A stretch of DNA of 64,000 bases, from assembly GCA_905181735.1 (NCBI GenBank), contig CAJIYR010000010.1, positions 1-64,000 on the forward strand. The letters are read 5' to 3'. The notes below the pieces were generated by a model. It had not been told where the DNA came from, did no database searches, and saw only the letters and a list, made by a program, of their open reading frames with translations. The translations under genes were made by a program, and so were the position numbers. The DNA comes from an uncultured Hyphomicrobiales bacterium (GTDB taxonomy: Bacteria > Pseudomonadota > Alphaproteobacteria > Rhizobiales > TMED25). Shown in pieces: positions 7,747 to 17,271 of this stretch. The stretch's first letter is position 1; each line of letters starts with the position of its first letter.

Positions 7747-9516
7747 ATGATGTTGTTTGATAAAAATGAAAAGATATATTTAAACGATTCTACCAAGACA
7801 CTAGTAAACAGACTTTGGATTGAATGGGTAAAAGTTCATCTAAAGTTAATTATTGCTGCAACTATTTTGATGGTTATTGTAGCTATAACTACAAGTCTTT
7901 ATCCGCTATTAATAAACTGGACTTACAACTTATTTGAAGAAAAGAATGATAATCTTCTTTATTTAATCCCTATATCGATATTATTTGTATCTGGTTTAAA
8001 AGGCTTTTCATACTATGGTCAAACTATATTAGTTAATTCTATCGCTTTAAAAATAACAGCTAGTCTTCAGAAAGCAATGTTTTCTAAATTATTAAATTCA
8101 GAAATAAATAATCTAGAAAAACAAGGATCTGGTTCTTTGATATCTAGATTTACCAATGATACAACCTTGATACATGATGCTTTAAATAGATTATTTAATA
8201 ATTTAATCAGAGATTCGCTAACTATAATAGCACTAGTAGCTGTAATGTTCTATTTAGACTGGGTTTTATCAATAATTACAATACTTATATACCCAATTGC
8301 CTCAATACCAATTGTTAAAATTGGTAATAAAGTTAGAGGTTTATCTTACATTGCTCAGAAACAAATTGGTTATCTTACTTCGTCTTTAAATCAAAGTTTT
8401 TCAAACTCAAGGACAATAAAATCTTTCCAACTAGAAGAAGTAGAAATTTTAAAAACAAATAATGAAATAGATCAACGAGTAAAAAATTTAATGTCTATCA
8501 TTAAGACTAGACAATGGCTTGAACCTATTATTGAAATCCTTGGCGGTTTATCGGTAGGTATTGTTCTAACTTTTGTTGGCTACAGAATGTTAAATGGTTA
8601 TGGTAGTATAGGAGAATTTACCGGTTTCATTACAGCATTAATAATGGCAGCACAGCCTGTAAGAGCAATAGGAACACTCAATGCAGTTTTACAAGAAGGT
8701 CTCTCAGCTGTTAAAAGAATATTTGATATTTTAGATGCTAAAGATAATATTGTAGATTCTAATAACCCTGAATCAGTTAACTTCAATGATTCTGATATAG
8801 CTTTTAATAATGTTTCCTTCTCATATGAAGGCGGTGTAGAGGCGTTAAACAATATTTCCTTTAAAGTTCCTAGTAGATCGACTATTGCAGTTGTAGGGGA
8901 CAGTGGTGCGGGTAAATCAACTATATTTAATCTAATGCTAAGACTGTATGATATAGATACAGGCAAGATTACAATTGGTAAATCAAGTATTTCAAATATA
9001 AAGATTTCTAATCTTCGAAATGCGATATCGCTCGTAAGCCAAGATACCACTATATTTAATGATACTATTCTTAATAATATTAAGTTAGGTAAATTGAATG
9101 CAACGCATAGTGAGGTAGTTGAGGTTTCAAAAAAAGTCAACGTTGATTCATTTGTAACCAATCTAGAACTCGGATACGATACTGTACTTGGAGAGAATGG
9201 GATAGCTCTATCAGGAGGGCAATCTCAGAGGATTTCAATTGCGAGGGCACTGTTAAAGGATTCACCCATCCTGTTGTTAGATGAAGCAACTAGTGCGTTA
9301 GATACGATAAACGAAACTGAGATCCAAAAAAGTTTTCAGGAATTTTTTGAACTAAAAACTGTTATTGTTATTGCGCACAGGCTTTCTACAGTATTATATT
9401 CAGATAATATACTTGTTATGAAAGACGGACAATTAATAGATCAAGGTTGTCACGATGATCTTATAAAAAGAAACGCCTATTACAAGAAATTAACAAAAAT
9501 GCATCTTAAGGATTAA
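7747..9516 (+). CDS. ABCB/MsbA-like ABC exporter half-transporter
   Basis: Fused membrane and ATPase protein of 589 residues, the size of a homodimeric type IV exporter. Residues about 1-320 hold six membrane helices. The nucleotide-binding domain follows with Walker A GDSGAGKST (about residue 385), signature LSGGQSQRISIARAL, Walker B ILLLDEATSALD and switch-histidine IVIAHRLSTVL. Two adjacent ATGs (7747, 7750) are possible starts. The gene lies 54 bases after livM on the same strand, so it may be read from the Liv promoter, but its cargo need not be related. In Gram-negatives such proteins export lipids, drugs or peptides. It ends 13 bases before the convergent phosphatase gene. Confidence 0.88.
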   Translation: MMLFDKNEKIYLNDSTKTLVNRLWIEWVKVHLKLIIAATILMVIVAITTSLYPLLINWTYNLFEEKNDNLLYLIPISILFVSGLKGFSYYGQTILVNSIALKITASLQKAMFSKLLNSEINNLEKQGSGSLISRFTNDTTLIHDALNRLFNNLIRDSLTIIALVAVMFYLDWVLSIITILIYPIASIPIVKIGNKVRGLSYIAQKQIGYLTSSLNQSFSNSRTIKSFQLEEVEILKTNNEIDQRVKNLMSIIKTRQWLEPIIEILGGLSVGIVLTFVGYRMLNGYGSIGEFTGFITALIMAAQPVRAIGTLNAVLQEGLSAVKRIFDILDAKDNIVDSNNPESVNFNDSDIAFNNVSFSYEGGVEALNNISFKVPSRSTIAVVGDSGAGKSTIFNLMLRLYDIDTGKITIGKSSISNIKISNLRNAISLVSQDTTIFNDTILNNIKLGKLNATHSEVVEVSKKVNVDSFVTNLELGYDTVLGENGIALSGGQSQRISIARALLKDSPILLLDEATSALDTINETEIQKSFQEFFELKTVIVIAHRLSTVLYSDNILVMKDGQLIDQGCHDDLIKRNAYYKKLTKMHLKD

Positions 9517-9529
9517 ATTAATATTTTAA

Positions 9530-10306
9530 TTACTCTCTGCGCATAATAAAATCTAAAATTATATTTAACGTATTAGAATATTTATGTTTCTGCTGAATTG
9601 TTTCCTTGTCATAGTGATTTGTCACCCAATAGATAAATTCTGATGGATTAGTCCTACCAAGCGTTCTCTCTTCATAATTTGAGTTCATTCTACGTATCTT
9701 TAACATAACACTCCTAGCTCTATGGTAGGCATCCTTGGAAGTCATTGGTTCTTGTGAGCTTTCGGGTTCATCGACTTCTATACGGTTTTCTACAAAATTC
9801 TTATATTCGGAAAAAAATAAATCTAATACACCAGTTTTTGATTTCTTTATATGACCATACTTAAAATCTAGTTGTTCCATCGCTTTTTGTAAATTATTTT
9901 TTGTGTACATAAAGTACAATGCACTCATGAAACCGGCTCTGTCTGCACCTGATTTGCAATGAAAGAGACAAGGATAATCCAAGTTTTTAATAATTTCATT
10001 TGCCTCTAATAACTCATCCCTACTAGGCAATTCTCTCGACCTTAGAGGGTAATTAATGATATTTATATTGTGTTTTTTACAGGCATCTTTTTCCAATAAA
10101 TAATAACCGGCTCCTGTAACAAATCTTAAATTAACAATCGTTTTTATACCAATTTTTTTTAATTTTCTAATATCAATGGGAGAAGGTTGGCTCGATCTAT
10201 AAACACTTTTATCGATTTCATGAAAATTTTTATAAAAAAAACGTATAAAGCCATGATCATTCCAATATAAAGTGAGGTAATGTTTGATATAATCAACTTT
10301 ATTCAT
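9530..10306 (-). CDS. Tyrosine / dual-specificity phosphatase-like protein with C-terminal extension
   Basis: Protein of 258 residues with the CX5R phosphatase signature HCKSGADRAG, giving a nucleophilic Cys117 and phosphate-binding Arg123. The upstream part YRSSQPSPIDIRKLKKIGIKTIVNLR (about residues 36-61) is typical of the bacterial dual-specificity and DUF442-like phosphatase fold. Past residue about 170 there is an extra region of some 85 residues (RARSVMLKIRRMN, then NPSEFIYWVTNHY) that I do not recognise as a domain. Cytoplasmic, no signal peptide. It is transcribed divergently from rlpA across an 86-base AT-rich gap. Substrate (protein, lipid or inositol phosphate) is unknown. Confidence 0.8.
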   Translation of the reverse strand: MNKVDYIKHYLTLYWNDHGFIRFFYKNFHEIDKSVYRSSQPSPIDIRKLKKIGIKTIVNLRFVTGAGYYLLEKDACKKHNINIINYPLRSRELPSRDELLEANEIIKNLDYPCLFHCKSGADRAGFMSALYFMYTKNNLQKAMEQLDFKYGHIKKSKTGVLDLFFSEYKNFVENRIEVDEPESSQEPMTSKDAYHRARSVMLKIRRMNSNYEERTLGRTNPSEFIYWVTNHYDKETIQQKHKYSNTLNIILDFIMRRE

Positions 10307-10392
10307 GATAATTTACCGTGGCGCTTTATTTACAACTAATTTATTTGTATATTATATAAGATTCTAATTATACATATTGAATATACCTGATT

Positions 10393-10998
10393 ATGAAATT
10401 ATTAAAAATAAAAAACATTGTTGTTATTTTTATATTTATCTTTCCTTTATTATCATTAATTTCATGTAGCTCATGGTTAGAAACCGAAACAAATCCGAAG
10501 AAATATAGCAATTTCGATCATATTCCTCAAGGAGGGGGTCACTATAAACTTGGAAAACCTTATCAAATTAACGATGTTTGGTATTACCCTAAAGAAGATA
10601 GTAATTATAATAAAGTTGGTGTAGCGTCTTGGTATGGAGATTACTTTCATGGACGGTTAACCGCTAATGGTGAATACTTTGATATGAACACTATGTCAGC
10701 TGCACACCCCACCTTACCTTTGCCATCTTATGTAAGAGTCATAAACTTGGAGAATAATAAACAGATTGTGGTTAGGGTTAATGACAGAGGGCCTTTTAAA
10801 AATAATAGAATTATAGATTTATCTAAAAAAGCAGCAGAATCTCTTGGTATGGTTAATAAAGGTACTGCAAAAGTTCGAGTTCAATACATACGAAAAGCTC
10901 CTCTCGAAGGTAACAATTCTGATTATTTTAAAAATAGTAAACCAGGTTTTCTTAGGAAAGTGTGGAGAATTACGTCATCATCATTGTCAAATTTATAG
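10393..10998 (+). CDS. rlpA: RlpA-family septal-ring lytic transglycosylase lipoprotein
   Basis: Predicted outer-membrane lipoprotein of 201 residues. A hydrophobic leader ends in the lipobox LISC with Cys25 as lipidation site. The double-psi beta-barrel domain follows at about residues 75-180 with VGVASWYGDYFHGRLTANGE, NTMSAAHPTLPLPSYVRVIN and VRVNDRGPF. In proteins of this family studied in Pseudomonas, the barrel cleaves denuded peptidoglycan strands at the septum. No C-terminal SPOR domain is present; a separate SPOR protein is encoded at 42779-44044. In many alphaproteobacteria a D,D-carboxypeptidase gene sits between rlpA and tmk; here only 59 bases separate them. Confidence 0.9.
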   Translation: MKLLKIKNIVVIFIFIFPLLSLISCSSWLETETNPKKYSNFDHIPQGGGHYKLGKPYQINDVWYYPKEDSNYNKVGVASWYGDYFHGRLTANGEYFDMNTMSAAHPTLPLPSYVRVINLENNKQIVVRVNDRGPFKNNRIIDLSKKAAESLGMVNKGTAKVRVQYIRKAPLEGNNSDYFKNSKPGFLRKVWRITSSSLSNL

Positions 10999-11057
10999 CT
11001 AATTTTATTTATTTATGATTATAATTATTTTTCAATTATAAAAAACATTAGGTCGAT

Positions 11058-11687
11058 ATGAATAACGGTTTTTTTATAACTTTTGAAGGTGGCGAAGGAA
11101 GCGGCAAATCTACACAATCAAATCTACTGTACGAATACCTCTTAGACGCGGGTCATCAGGTCATAATAACTAGAGAACCAGGTGGTTCTGAAGGTGCCGA
11201 GATAATCAGAGAGCTATTAGTTCATGGTGAATCTGATAGATGGAAACCTCTGTCTGAACTTTTTCTTTTTTCTGCAGCTAGAGTTGATCATATTGCAAGA
11301 ACAATTAATCCAGCTTTGAATGAAGGAAAAATAGTTATATGCGATAGATACATCGATTCAACAACAGCTTATCAAGGCATAGCTGGAAATATAGATAAAG
11401 ACATAGTTAGTTTAATTCAAGATCTCACTGTTAAAACGTTAATTCCTGATCTTACATATATTTGTGATTTAGATCCTGTAGTTGGTTTAGAGCGTGCTTT
11501 AAATAGAAATATAAAAGAAAATAGATACGAGCTAAAAGGAATAGAATTTCATCAAAGAATTAGGAGTGCGTTTATTGATATTGCAAAAACCAATAAAAAT
11601 AGGTGTATTATAGTAGATGCTAACAGAGATCTTAAGGAAATATCAAAAAGTATATCTAATCAGTTTGAAACAACTTATAAAAAATAA
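11058..11687 (+). CDS. tmk: Thymidylate kinase
   Basis: Phosphorylates dTMP to dTDP in the cytoplasm, an essential step of DNA precursor supply. The protein has 209 residues, normal for the family. The P-loop is EGGEGSGKST (residues 10-19), the dTMP-binding segment is REPGGSEGAE, and the DRY-type segment CDRYIDSTTAYQG lies at about residues 95-107. It is the first gene of a plus-strand operon tmk-holB-metG-tatD-MBL, a standard alphaproteobacterial set. Spacing to holB is eight bases. Confidence 0.96.
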   Translation: MNNGFFITFEGGEGSGKSTQSNLLYEYLLDAGHQVIITREPGGSEGAEIIRELLVHGESDRWKPLSELFLFSAARVDHIARTINPALNEGKIVICDRYIDSTTAYQGIAGNIDKDIVSLIQDLTVKTLIPDLTYICDLDPVVGLERALNRNIKENRYELKGIEFHQRIRSAFIDIAKTNKNRCIIVDANRDLKEISKSISNQFETTYKK

Positions 11688-11695
11688 TAAAAAAG

Positions 11696-12730
11696 ATGAC
11701 AAATAAATATCCCTTAAAAAAACCATATGAAACCAATGAGTTAGTTGGCCACTTAGAGGTCCAACAACAACTGTATAGATTATATAAATCAGGTCTAACA
11801 AGAAATTCCATTATATTGCGTGGTTTAAAAGGTATTGGAAAAGCAACTCTAGCGTTCAAATTTGCTTTTTATCTTCAGCAAAATTCCGTTGAAAATAAAA
11901 ATAATGTTAACTTTGAACCTTTTAATAACATGGATTTCAGTCGTGATATTGATTTGTTATTGTCAGGTAGCCATCCAAATGTTATGCATGTTCATCCTTA
12001 TATGTTTGAGGAAGATAATTTGCGTGGTGATATTAAAGTTGATCACATAAGATGGTTAAAAAGTAAGATAACTGGTACTATTTCCAATAAATACATGAGA
12101 GTTTGTGTGATTGATAGCATTTGCAATGCAAATACATCAGCCTGTAATGCTTTGTTAAAGATGATAGAAGAGCCGCCAATTAATACTATGTTTATTTTAA
12201 TTAACCATAGCGGTGATGCTGTAATTCAAACAATCAAATCGAGATGTATGGTTATAAATGTTGATAATTTAGATATTGATGATATTGAAAAAATAACAAA
12301 AAAGACCATAGAAGATTTTGATATTAATAAATTTATAAACCTAATAAAATATAAAATCAGTCCTGGAATTATCATAAATTTATTAGAAAATAATGTTTTT
12401 GAAATACGCGATGAATTAAATGATATTTTAAACAATATGCCCTACAATAATATCAATAATATAATTAATATTTCTAATAATTTATCTAAAAAAATAAATG
12501 AAGATAGATTTTTTATTTCAATAGAATTATTATTTTTATGGGTTAATAAGAAGGTTCATAGTTTGATTGATTTAGATGTTAATAGATTGATTGTATATAA
12601 ATGGACAGATTGTTGGAGTGAAAATTCGATTAAATATAAGGCACTACAGGATCTTAATTTAAACAAAGAGCATTTTATTCTAAACTTGCTACAAGATGTT
12701 AACGAACTTATGCAAATAAACTTAAAATAG
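11696..12730 (+). CDS. holB: DNA polymerase III clamp-loader subunit delta'
   Basis: Clamp-loader subunit needed to load the beta sliding clamp at the replication fork. It has 344 residues. The AAA+ core starts with a P-loop-like GLKGIGKA (43-50) and includes [26 protein letters not shown] (about 142-167), which matches the delta'/tau pattern around sensor 1, and a later KSRCMVIN. The zinc-binding cysteines of tau-type subunits are not evident. The C-terminal third is very rich in Asn and Ile and only weakly conserved, as usual for delta'. Its place between tmk and metG supports the call. Confidence 0.9.
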   Translation: MTNKYPLKKPYETNELVGHLEVQQQLYRLYKSGLTRNSIILRGLKGIGKATLAFKFAFYLQQNSVENKNNVNFEPFNNMDFSRDIDLLLSGSHPNVMHVHPYMFEEDNLRGDIKVDHIRWLKSKITGTISNKYMRVCVIDSICNANTSACNALLKMIEEPPINTMFILINHSGDAVIQTIKSRCMVINVDNLDIDDIEKITKKTIEDFDINKFINLIKYKISPGIIINLLENNVFEIRDELNDILNNMPYNNINNIINISNNLSKKINEDRFFISIELLFLWVNKKVHSLIDLDVNRLIVYKWTDCWSENSIKYKALQDLNLNKEHFILNLLQDVNELMQINLK

Positions 12731-12741
12731 GTAGAATTTTA

Positions 12742-14286
12742 ATGAATAAATTTTATATTACAACCGCCATATCATATCCAAATGGCAAGCCACATATAGG
12801 GCATGCCTACGAAGCCTTGGCTACGGATACTATAGCTCGATTTAAGAGTATGGATGGTTTCGATGTAATGTTTTTAACTGGTACTGACGAACATGGAATA
12901 AAAATGTTACAAACAGCAAAAAAATTAGACATGTCGGCAAAAGATCTTGCAGATACAAACACACCAGAATTCATCACAATGTTAGAAGCTATTAATTCTT
13001 CTCATAATGATTTTGTGAGAACAACAGAGAAAAGACACCACGAAGCCTGTATTAACATTTGGAATAAAATGTTTGATAATGGAGATATATACATAGATAA
13101 ATACTCAGGGTGGTATTCAATTCGTGATGAGGCTTATTATGAAGAAAATGAAACTGTATTAAATAAAAATAAAGAAAGAATCTCTCCGCAAGGTACCGTT
13201 GTCACTTGGGTTGAAGAAGAAACATATTTTTTTAAACTATCTAAATATCAGGATAAATTAATACATTATTACGAAAATAATATTGATTTTATACAACCAG
13301 AAACAAGAAGAAATGAAGTTCTCAGTTTTGTTAAAAGAGGATTAAAAGATCTCTCTATATCAAGAACTACATTTGATTGGGGAATAAAGGTTCCAAATGA
13401 TCCTGACCATGTAATGTATGTTTGGGTTGATGCATTAACTAATTATTTAACTGGGATTGGCTATCCATCAAATTCTGAAGAATTTAATAAATATTGGCCT
13501 GCAGATATACATATCATAGGTAAAGATATATTACGGTTTCATGCGGTATTTTGGCCTGCTTTCTTAATGTCTGCTAAATTAGATCTACCTGAAAAAGTTT
13601 TTGCCCATGGTTTCTTATTTAATCGCGGTGAAAAGATGTCTAAGTCTTCTGGTAATGTTATCAGCCCAATTGATCTGATTGAGAAATTTGGCACAGATCA
13701 AATTAGGTATTTTTTTATGCGTGAAGTTCCGTTCGGAAGTGACGGCAATTACAGTGACGATACGATTATTAAACGTATTAATGCTGATTTAGCTAACGAT
13801 CTTGGCAACCTTGTTCAAAGGTCTTTATCGATGATTAGCAAGAATAACGATAATTTAATACCTGAAACATCCTCCTATTCAGATGAAGATAAATCATTAA
13901 ATATTTCAATTGATGAGCTTTACGCTGAGATTAAAGAAGAATTTAATCGTCTAGCATTACATAAAATACTCTCATTGATATGGGTAAGGATATCGGATTT
14001 AAATAAATATTTTGCATCCCAAAAACCATGGGAGCTAAAAACTACAGATAAAATAAGAATGAACACTGTTTTATATATAACAGCAGAAAATATTAGAAAA
14101 ATTACTTTGCTGATAAAACCATTTATGCCTGATTCAAGTGATTTAATCTTGAATCAGCTAGGTGTACCCGAAGAGAACAGAGAATTTGTACATTTAAACG
14201 ATAAATATAAATTAAATCCTGGTGATAGAATAGGGGAGTTAAAGCCAGTATTCCCAAAATATATAAGCGAAAAATTGGATGGGTAA
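12742..14286 (+). CDS. metG: Methionyl-tRNA synthetase
   Basis: Class I synthetase charging tRNA-Met in the cytoplasm. The protein has 514 residues, the short form without a C-terminal tRNA-binding EMAP-like domain. The HIGH motif appears as [13 protein letters not shown] near residue 14-26, the KMSKS loop as [10 protein letters not shown] near residue 296. In the connective region the sequence [15 protein letters not shown] lacks the zinc-knuckle cysteines, as in many alphaproteobacterial enzymes. The last eight bases overlap tatD, indicating coupled translation. Confidence 0.96.
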   Translation: MNKFYITTAISYPNGKPHIGHAYEALATDTIARFKSMDGFDVMFLTGTDEHGIKMLQTAKKLDMSAKDLADTNTPEFITMLEAINSSHNDFVRTTEKRHHEACINIWNKMFDNGDIYIDKYSGWYSIRDEAYYEENETVLNKNKERISPQGTVVTWVEEETYFFKLSKYQDKLIHYYENNIDFIQPETRRNEVLSFVKRGLKDLSISRTTFDWGIKVPNDPDHVMYVWVDALTNYLTGIGYPSNSEEFNKYWPADIHIIGKDILRFHAVFWPAFLMSAKLDLPEKVFAHGFLFNRGEKMSKSSGNVISPIDLIEKFGTDQIRYFFMREVPFGSDGNYSDDTIIKRINADLANDLGNLVQRSLSMISKNNDNLIPETSSYSDEDKSLNISIDELYAEIKEEFNRLALHKILSLIWVRISDLNKYFASQKPWELKTTDKIRMNTVLYITAENIRKITLLIKPFMPDSSDLILNQLGVPEENREFVHLNDKYKLNPGDRIGELKPVFPKYISEKLDG

Positions 14287-15058
14287 AGATTTTTTAATAG
14301 ACACACATTGTCATCTAGACTTCGATATCTTTGAAGAGGATTTTGATAGCATTATAAAAAGAGCAACGGACCGTGATATTATAAAATTAATAACGATCTC
14401 CACACAAATATCAAAATTTAAAAAAATACAAAATATCATAGAAAAGTATGATCATATTTATGGAACCATTGGAACCCATCCAATGAATGCACATATTGAA
14501 ACAGAGTATACAGAAAACGATTTAATGCAATTAGCTAAACATAAAAAAATTGTAGCTATAGGTGAGTGTGGGTTAGATTACTACAGGGACGAAGACACAA
14601 AGGAAATTCAAAAGAAGGTCTTCAGAACGCATCTAGATGCTTCAAGTTCAACTAAATTGCCAGTTATTATACATAATCGTAGTTCTGACCTTGATATGGA
14701 GAAAATTCTTGTAGATCAAATGAAGAAAAAATCATTTAATGGTGTTTTGCATTGCTTTAGTTCTAGTAAAAGGTTAGCTGAGGTTGGCTTAGAACTTGGA
14801 CTATATTTATCGTTTTCCGGAATTATAACATTTAAAAATGCAAATGATATTAGAGATATTGTGAAGATAGTACCAAATAATCGTATTCTTGTAGAAACTG
14901 ATTCTCCTTACTTATCTCCAGTACCTAATAGAGGCAAAAGAAACGAACCCAGAAATGTATGGTACACTGCAAATGAATTAGCTAATATAAGAAATATAGA
15001 TTTTAAAGAAGTCAGTAAAATAACAACAGAAAATGCATTGAGATTATTTAATATATAG
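14279..15058 (+). CDS. tatD: TatD-family metal-dependent deoxyribonuclease
   Basis: Cytoplasmic TIM-barrel hydrolase of 259 residues. Metal ligands are visible in the N-terminal IDTHCHLDF, in [10 protein letters not shown] (about residues 96-105), in a central HNR and HCF pair (residues about 131 and 156), and in the late ETDSPYLSP (about residue 206). The family removes damaged 3' DNA ends and has 3'-5' exonuclease activity. It overlaps metG by eight bases, in the operon order metG-tatD-MBL found throughout alphaproteobacteria. Confidence 0.94.
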   Translation: MGKDFLIDTHCHLDFDIFEEDFDSIIKRATDRDIIKLITISTQISKFKKIQNIIEKYDHIYGTIGTHPMNAHIETEYTENDLMQLAKHKKIVAIGECGLDYYRDEDTKEIQKKVFRTHLDASSSTKLPVIIHNRSSDLDMEKILVDQMKKKSFNGVLHCFSSSKRLAEVGLELGLYLSFSGIITFKNANDIRDIVKIVPNNRILVETDSPYLSPVPNRGKRNEPRNVWYTANELANIRNIDFKEVSKITTENALRLFNI

Positions 15059-15069
15059 TATTAATAAAT

Positions 15070-15900
15070 ATGGATAAGACCTTGAATTTAAATAATAAAA
15101 CATTAGTTAAAATTCTTGGATGCGGCTCTTCTACTGGCGTCCCTAGAATAGGAAATGACTGGGGAGATTGTGATTCTAAAAATAAAAAAAATAATAGAAA
15201 TAGATGCTCTTTATTAATAGAGAGATATTCAGAAGATCAGGTTACAAGAGTTGTTATAGACACAGGACCTGATTTAAGAATTCAATTAAACAGTGTTAAC
15301 GCAATGATGATTGATGCCGTATTTTACACACACGAACATGCTGACCATACTCACGGTATAGATGATTTAAGGGTTTTTTCTATTAGAAAGAGAGAAAAAA
15401 TAAATATATTTGCATCAAAATCTACATCGCATTATTTGGAGAAGAAATTTGGTTATTGTTTTAAAACTCCAAAAGAAAGCAGTTATCCAGCAATACTATC
15501 CATGAATATCATCGAAAAAGGTCTAAAGTACATAGTTTCAGGTAAAGGTGGAGATATAATTATAGAACCCTTTGAATTGGTGCATGGTGACATAAAGTCG
15601 TTTGGTTTTAAAATAAATGATTTTGCATATTCGCCAGATGTAAGTTTTATTCCTCTTGAGTCCCACAAATATGTACAGGGACTAGAATACTGGGTTATTG
15701 ATGCATTGAGATGGGACAAACATCCAACACACTTTAGTGTAGACGAAGCCTTGGAGTTAATTGCAAAATTTAATGTAAAGAATGGCATATTAACGAATAT
15801 GCATATAGATTTGGACTACAATGTCTTGATAGACTACTTACCAAAGAATGTTGAGCCAGGTTATGATGGGTTGTGTCTTGATATTACAAAAAATATCTAA
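15070..15900 (+). CDS. PhnP-like MBL-fold metal-dependent hydrolase
   Basis: Metallo-beta-lactamase-fold protein of 276 residues. It starts with LGCGSSTGVPRIGNDWG and carries the metal-binding motif YTHEHADHTHGIDDLR near residue 90, with further ligands in DTGPDLR and near HPTHFSVDEAL. The pattern matches the PhnP / cyclic-phosphate phosphodiesterase group. In alphaproteobacteria this gene routinely follows tatD, with no phosphonate genes nearby, so a housekeeping nucleic-acid or cyclic phosphate role is more likely than phosphonate use. It ends the plus-strand operon, facing hflX. Confidence 0.87.
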   Translation: MDKTLNLNNKTLVKILGCGSSTGVPRIGNDWGDCDSKNKKNNRNRCSLLIERYSEDQVTRVVIDTGPDLRIQLNSVNAMMIDAVFYTHEHADHTHGIDDLRVFSIRKREKINIFASKSTSHYLEKKFGYCFKTPKESSYPAILSMNIIEKGLKYIVSGKGGDIIIEPFELVHGDIKSFGFKINDFAYSPDVSFIPLESHKYVQGLEYWVIDALRWDKHPTHFSVDEALELIAKFNVKNGILTNMHIDLDYNVLIDYLPKNVEPGYDGLCLDITKNI

Positions 15901-15916
15901 TACATTGTAATAATTG

Positions 15917-15946
15917 AATATATATAAACTTTCCATAATATATATT
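15917..15946. terminator. AT-only inverted repeat between convergent genes
   Basis: Nine-base arms (15917-15925 and 15938-15946, made only of A and T) around a 12-base loop sit in the 63-base gap between the convergent MBL and hflX genes. It could act as a weak bidirectional terminator. With no G-C pairs it may also be chance in AT-rich DNA. Confidence 0.3.
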
Positions 15947-15963
15947 ATGCGAATAGAACTATA

Positions 15964-17256
15964 TTATATTTTGCTTAATAACTTGTTACGGTTAGTTTTA
16001 GTTATTTGCATCTTTACCTCTACCGTTGATCTGCTATACCTTTTTGTAATAACAACGCTATTTTGGTAAATCCAACTTATTAAATCTAGACGTGATGATG
16101 GTATTTTTATGATAAAATGATCTTTACTACTATTTATCATTGTGTTTATAAGAATCTTTAACTCTTCAAGTCCCTCACCCGTTTTTGCCGACATTAACAT
16201 CTTGCTATCTTCTGACTCTCTGTATGTCTCAATTAGCTCTTTTGGCACTAGATCTATTTTATTATGAACCTCTATATAATTTGACTTTGTTAATTCTTTA
16301 CCTAGGGACTTCATAATGTTTATAACATCGTTCTTTTGATCTTCTGTATCTTCAACAGAAATATCTCTTACATGTATAATAAGATCGGCGTCCATAATTT
16401 CTTCTAAAGTTGATTTAAATGCTTGTATTAGTTCTGTTGGCAAATTTGAAATAAAGCCAACAGTATCAGATAAAATAATTGTCTGATTGTTAGAGGTTCT
16501 TATCTTCCTCATTGTTGTATCTAGTGTAGCAAATAACATATTTTTTGCCAACATATCTGATCTAGTTATTTGATTAAATAGAGTTGATTTACCTGAATTT
16601 GTGTATCCTATTAGCGATACAATTGGATGTGGTGTTTTCTTTCTTTCTTGTCTATGTAAGTTTCTTGTTTTTACAACTTGATTCAATCTTTTTTTAATTT
16701 TAACGATTTCATCGTCAATTAGCCTTCTATCCAACTCTAACTGAGACTCGCCTGGCCCACCTATAAAACTTGTTGCACCTCTTTGCCTCTCTAAATGCGT
16801 CCATGATCTAACTAACCTTGTCCTTTGGTAATTCAATTGAGCTAACTCAACCTGCAGAACACCCTCTTTTGTTACAGCACGCTCTCCAAATATTTCTAAT
16901 ATTAATGCAGTTCTATCTAAAACTTTAACTTGCCATTCTCTTTCAAGATTACGTTGCTGTATCGGGGATACATTTCCATCTAATATTACTATATAAATAT
17001 CGAGGTCATGAATTTTTTCCTTTATATCATCAATTTTACCTCTTCCGATCAGTGTACCTGGCTTAGGTGCATTAACTGTAATAATCTCGGAATATAATAC
17101 TTTCAAAGTGATAGCTTTTGTAAGTGATATTGCCTCTTCCAAGCATTGGTGAGGATCTCTATTATCAACAGATTTGAGTACTTTTATATCTGGGTGAATA
17201 ACGATTGTATTTAAATTTTTATTTTCTGTAATTATATTTTTTTTACTTTTTGAAAT
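15964..17256 (-). CDS. hflX: Ribosome-associated GTPase HflX, proposed ATT start
   Basis: HflX binds the 50S subunit and splits stalled ribosomes using GTP. G motifs are clear: GYTNSGKSTLFN (G1), DTVGFISNLP (G3) and HNKIDLVP (G4). The N-terminal domain shows the family GTLIGRGKIDDI and the glycine loop GGPGESQLELDRR. The first ATG/GTG/TTG codon in frame, a TTG at 17142, would delete a conserved first strand: upstream codons read TIVIHPDIKVLKS, then LEEAISL, as in homologues. The frame is open back to a TAA at 17277-17275 with no usual start. ATT at 17256 lies 9 bases after GGG within AAAGGGTTAGG and would give 430 residues, the usual length. Usual neighbours hfq and mazG are missing. Confidence 0.85.
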   Translation of the reverse strand: MSKSKKNIITENKNLNTIVIHPDIKVLKSVDNRDPHQCLEEAISLTKAITLKVLYSEIITVNAPKPGTLIGRGKIDDIKEKIHDLDIYIVILDGNVSPIQQRNLEREWQVKVLDRTALILEIFGERAVTKEGVLQVELAQLNYQRTRLVRSWTHLERQRGATSFIGGPGESQLELDRRLIDDEIVKIKKRLNQVVKTRNLHRQERKKTPHPIVSLIGYTNSGKSTLFNQITRSDMLAKNMLFATLDTTMRKIRTSNNQTIILSDTVGFISNLPTELIQAFKSTLEEIMDADLIIHVRDISVEDTEDQKNDVINIMKSLGKELTKSNYIEVHNKIDLVPKELIETYRESEDSKMLMSAKTGEGLEELKILINTMINSSKDHFIIKIPSSRLDLISWIYQNSVVITKRYSRSTVEVKMQITKTNRNKLLSKI

Positions 17257-17260
17257 TTTA

Positions 17261-17271
17261 CCTAACCCTTT
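17261..17271 (-). promoter_or_regulatory. Putative ribosome binding site deciding the hflX ATT start
   Basis: On the minus strand the sequence reads AAAGGGTTAGG, giving two purine-rich anti-Shine-Dalgarno matches 4 to 9 bases before the ATT at 17256. It overlaps the stop codon of the upstream kinase gene (17272-17270), so hflX may be translated by coupling to that gene. No comparable sequence precedes the TTG at 17142. Confidence 0.45.

Noticed and set aside
8598-9161. Open frame of 187 codons on the minus strand within the ABC exporter ATPase domain
   Set aside because: Antisense shadow of a conserved domain with no start signal or recognisable motif.
11020-11040. TATAATT/AATTATA hairpin between rlpA and tmk as terminator
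   Set aside because: Seven A-T pairs only, weak and frequent by chance in this base composition.
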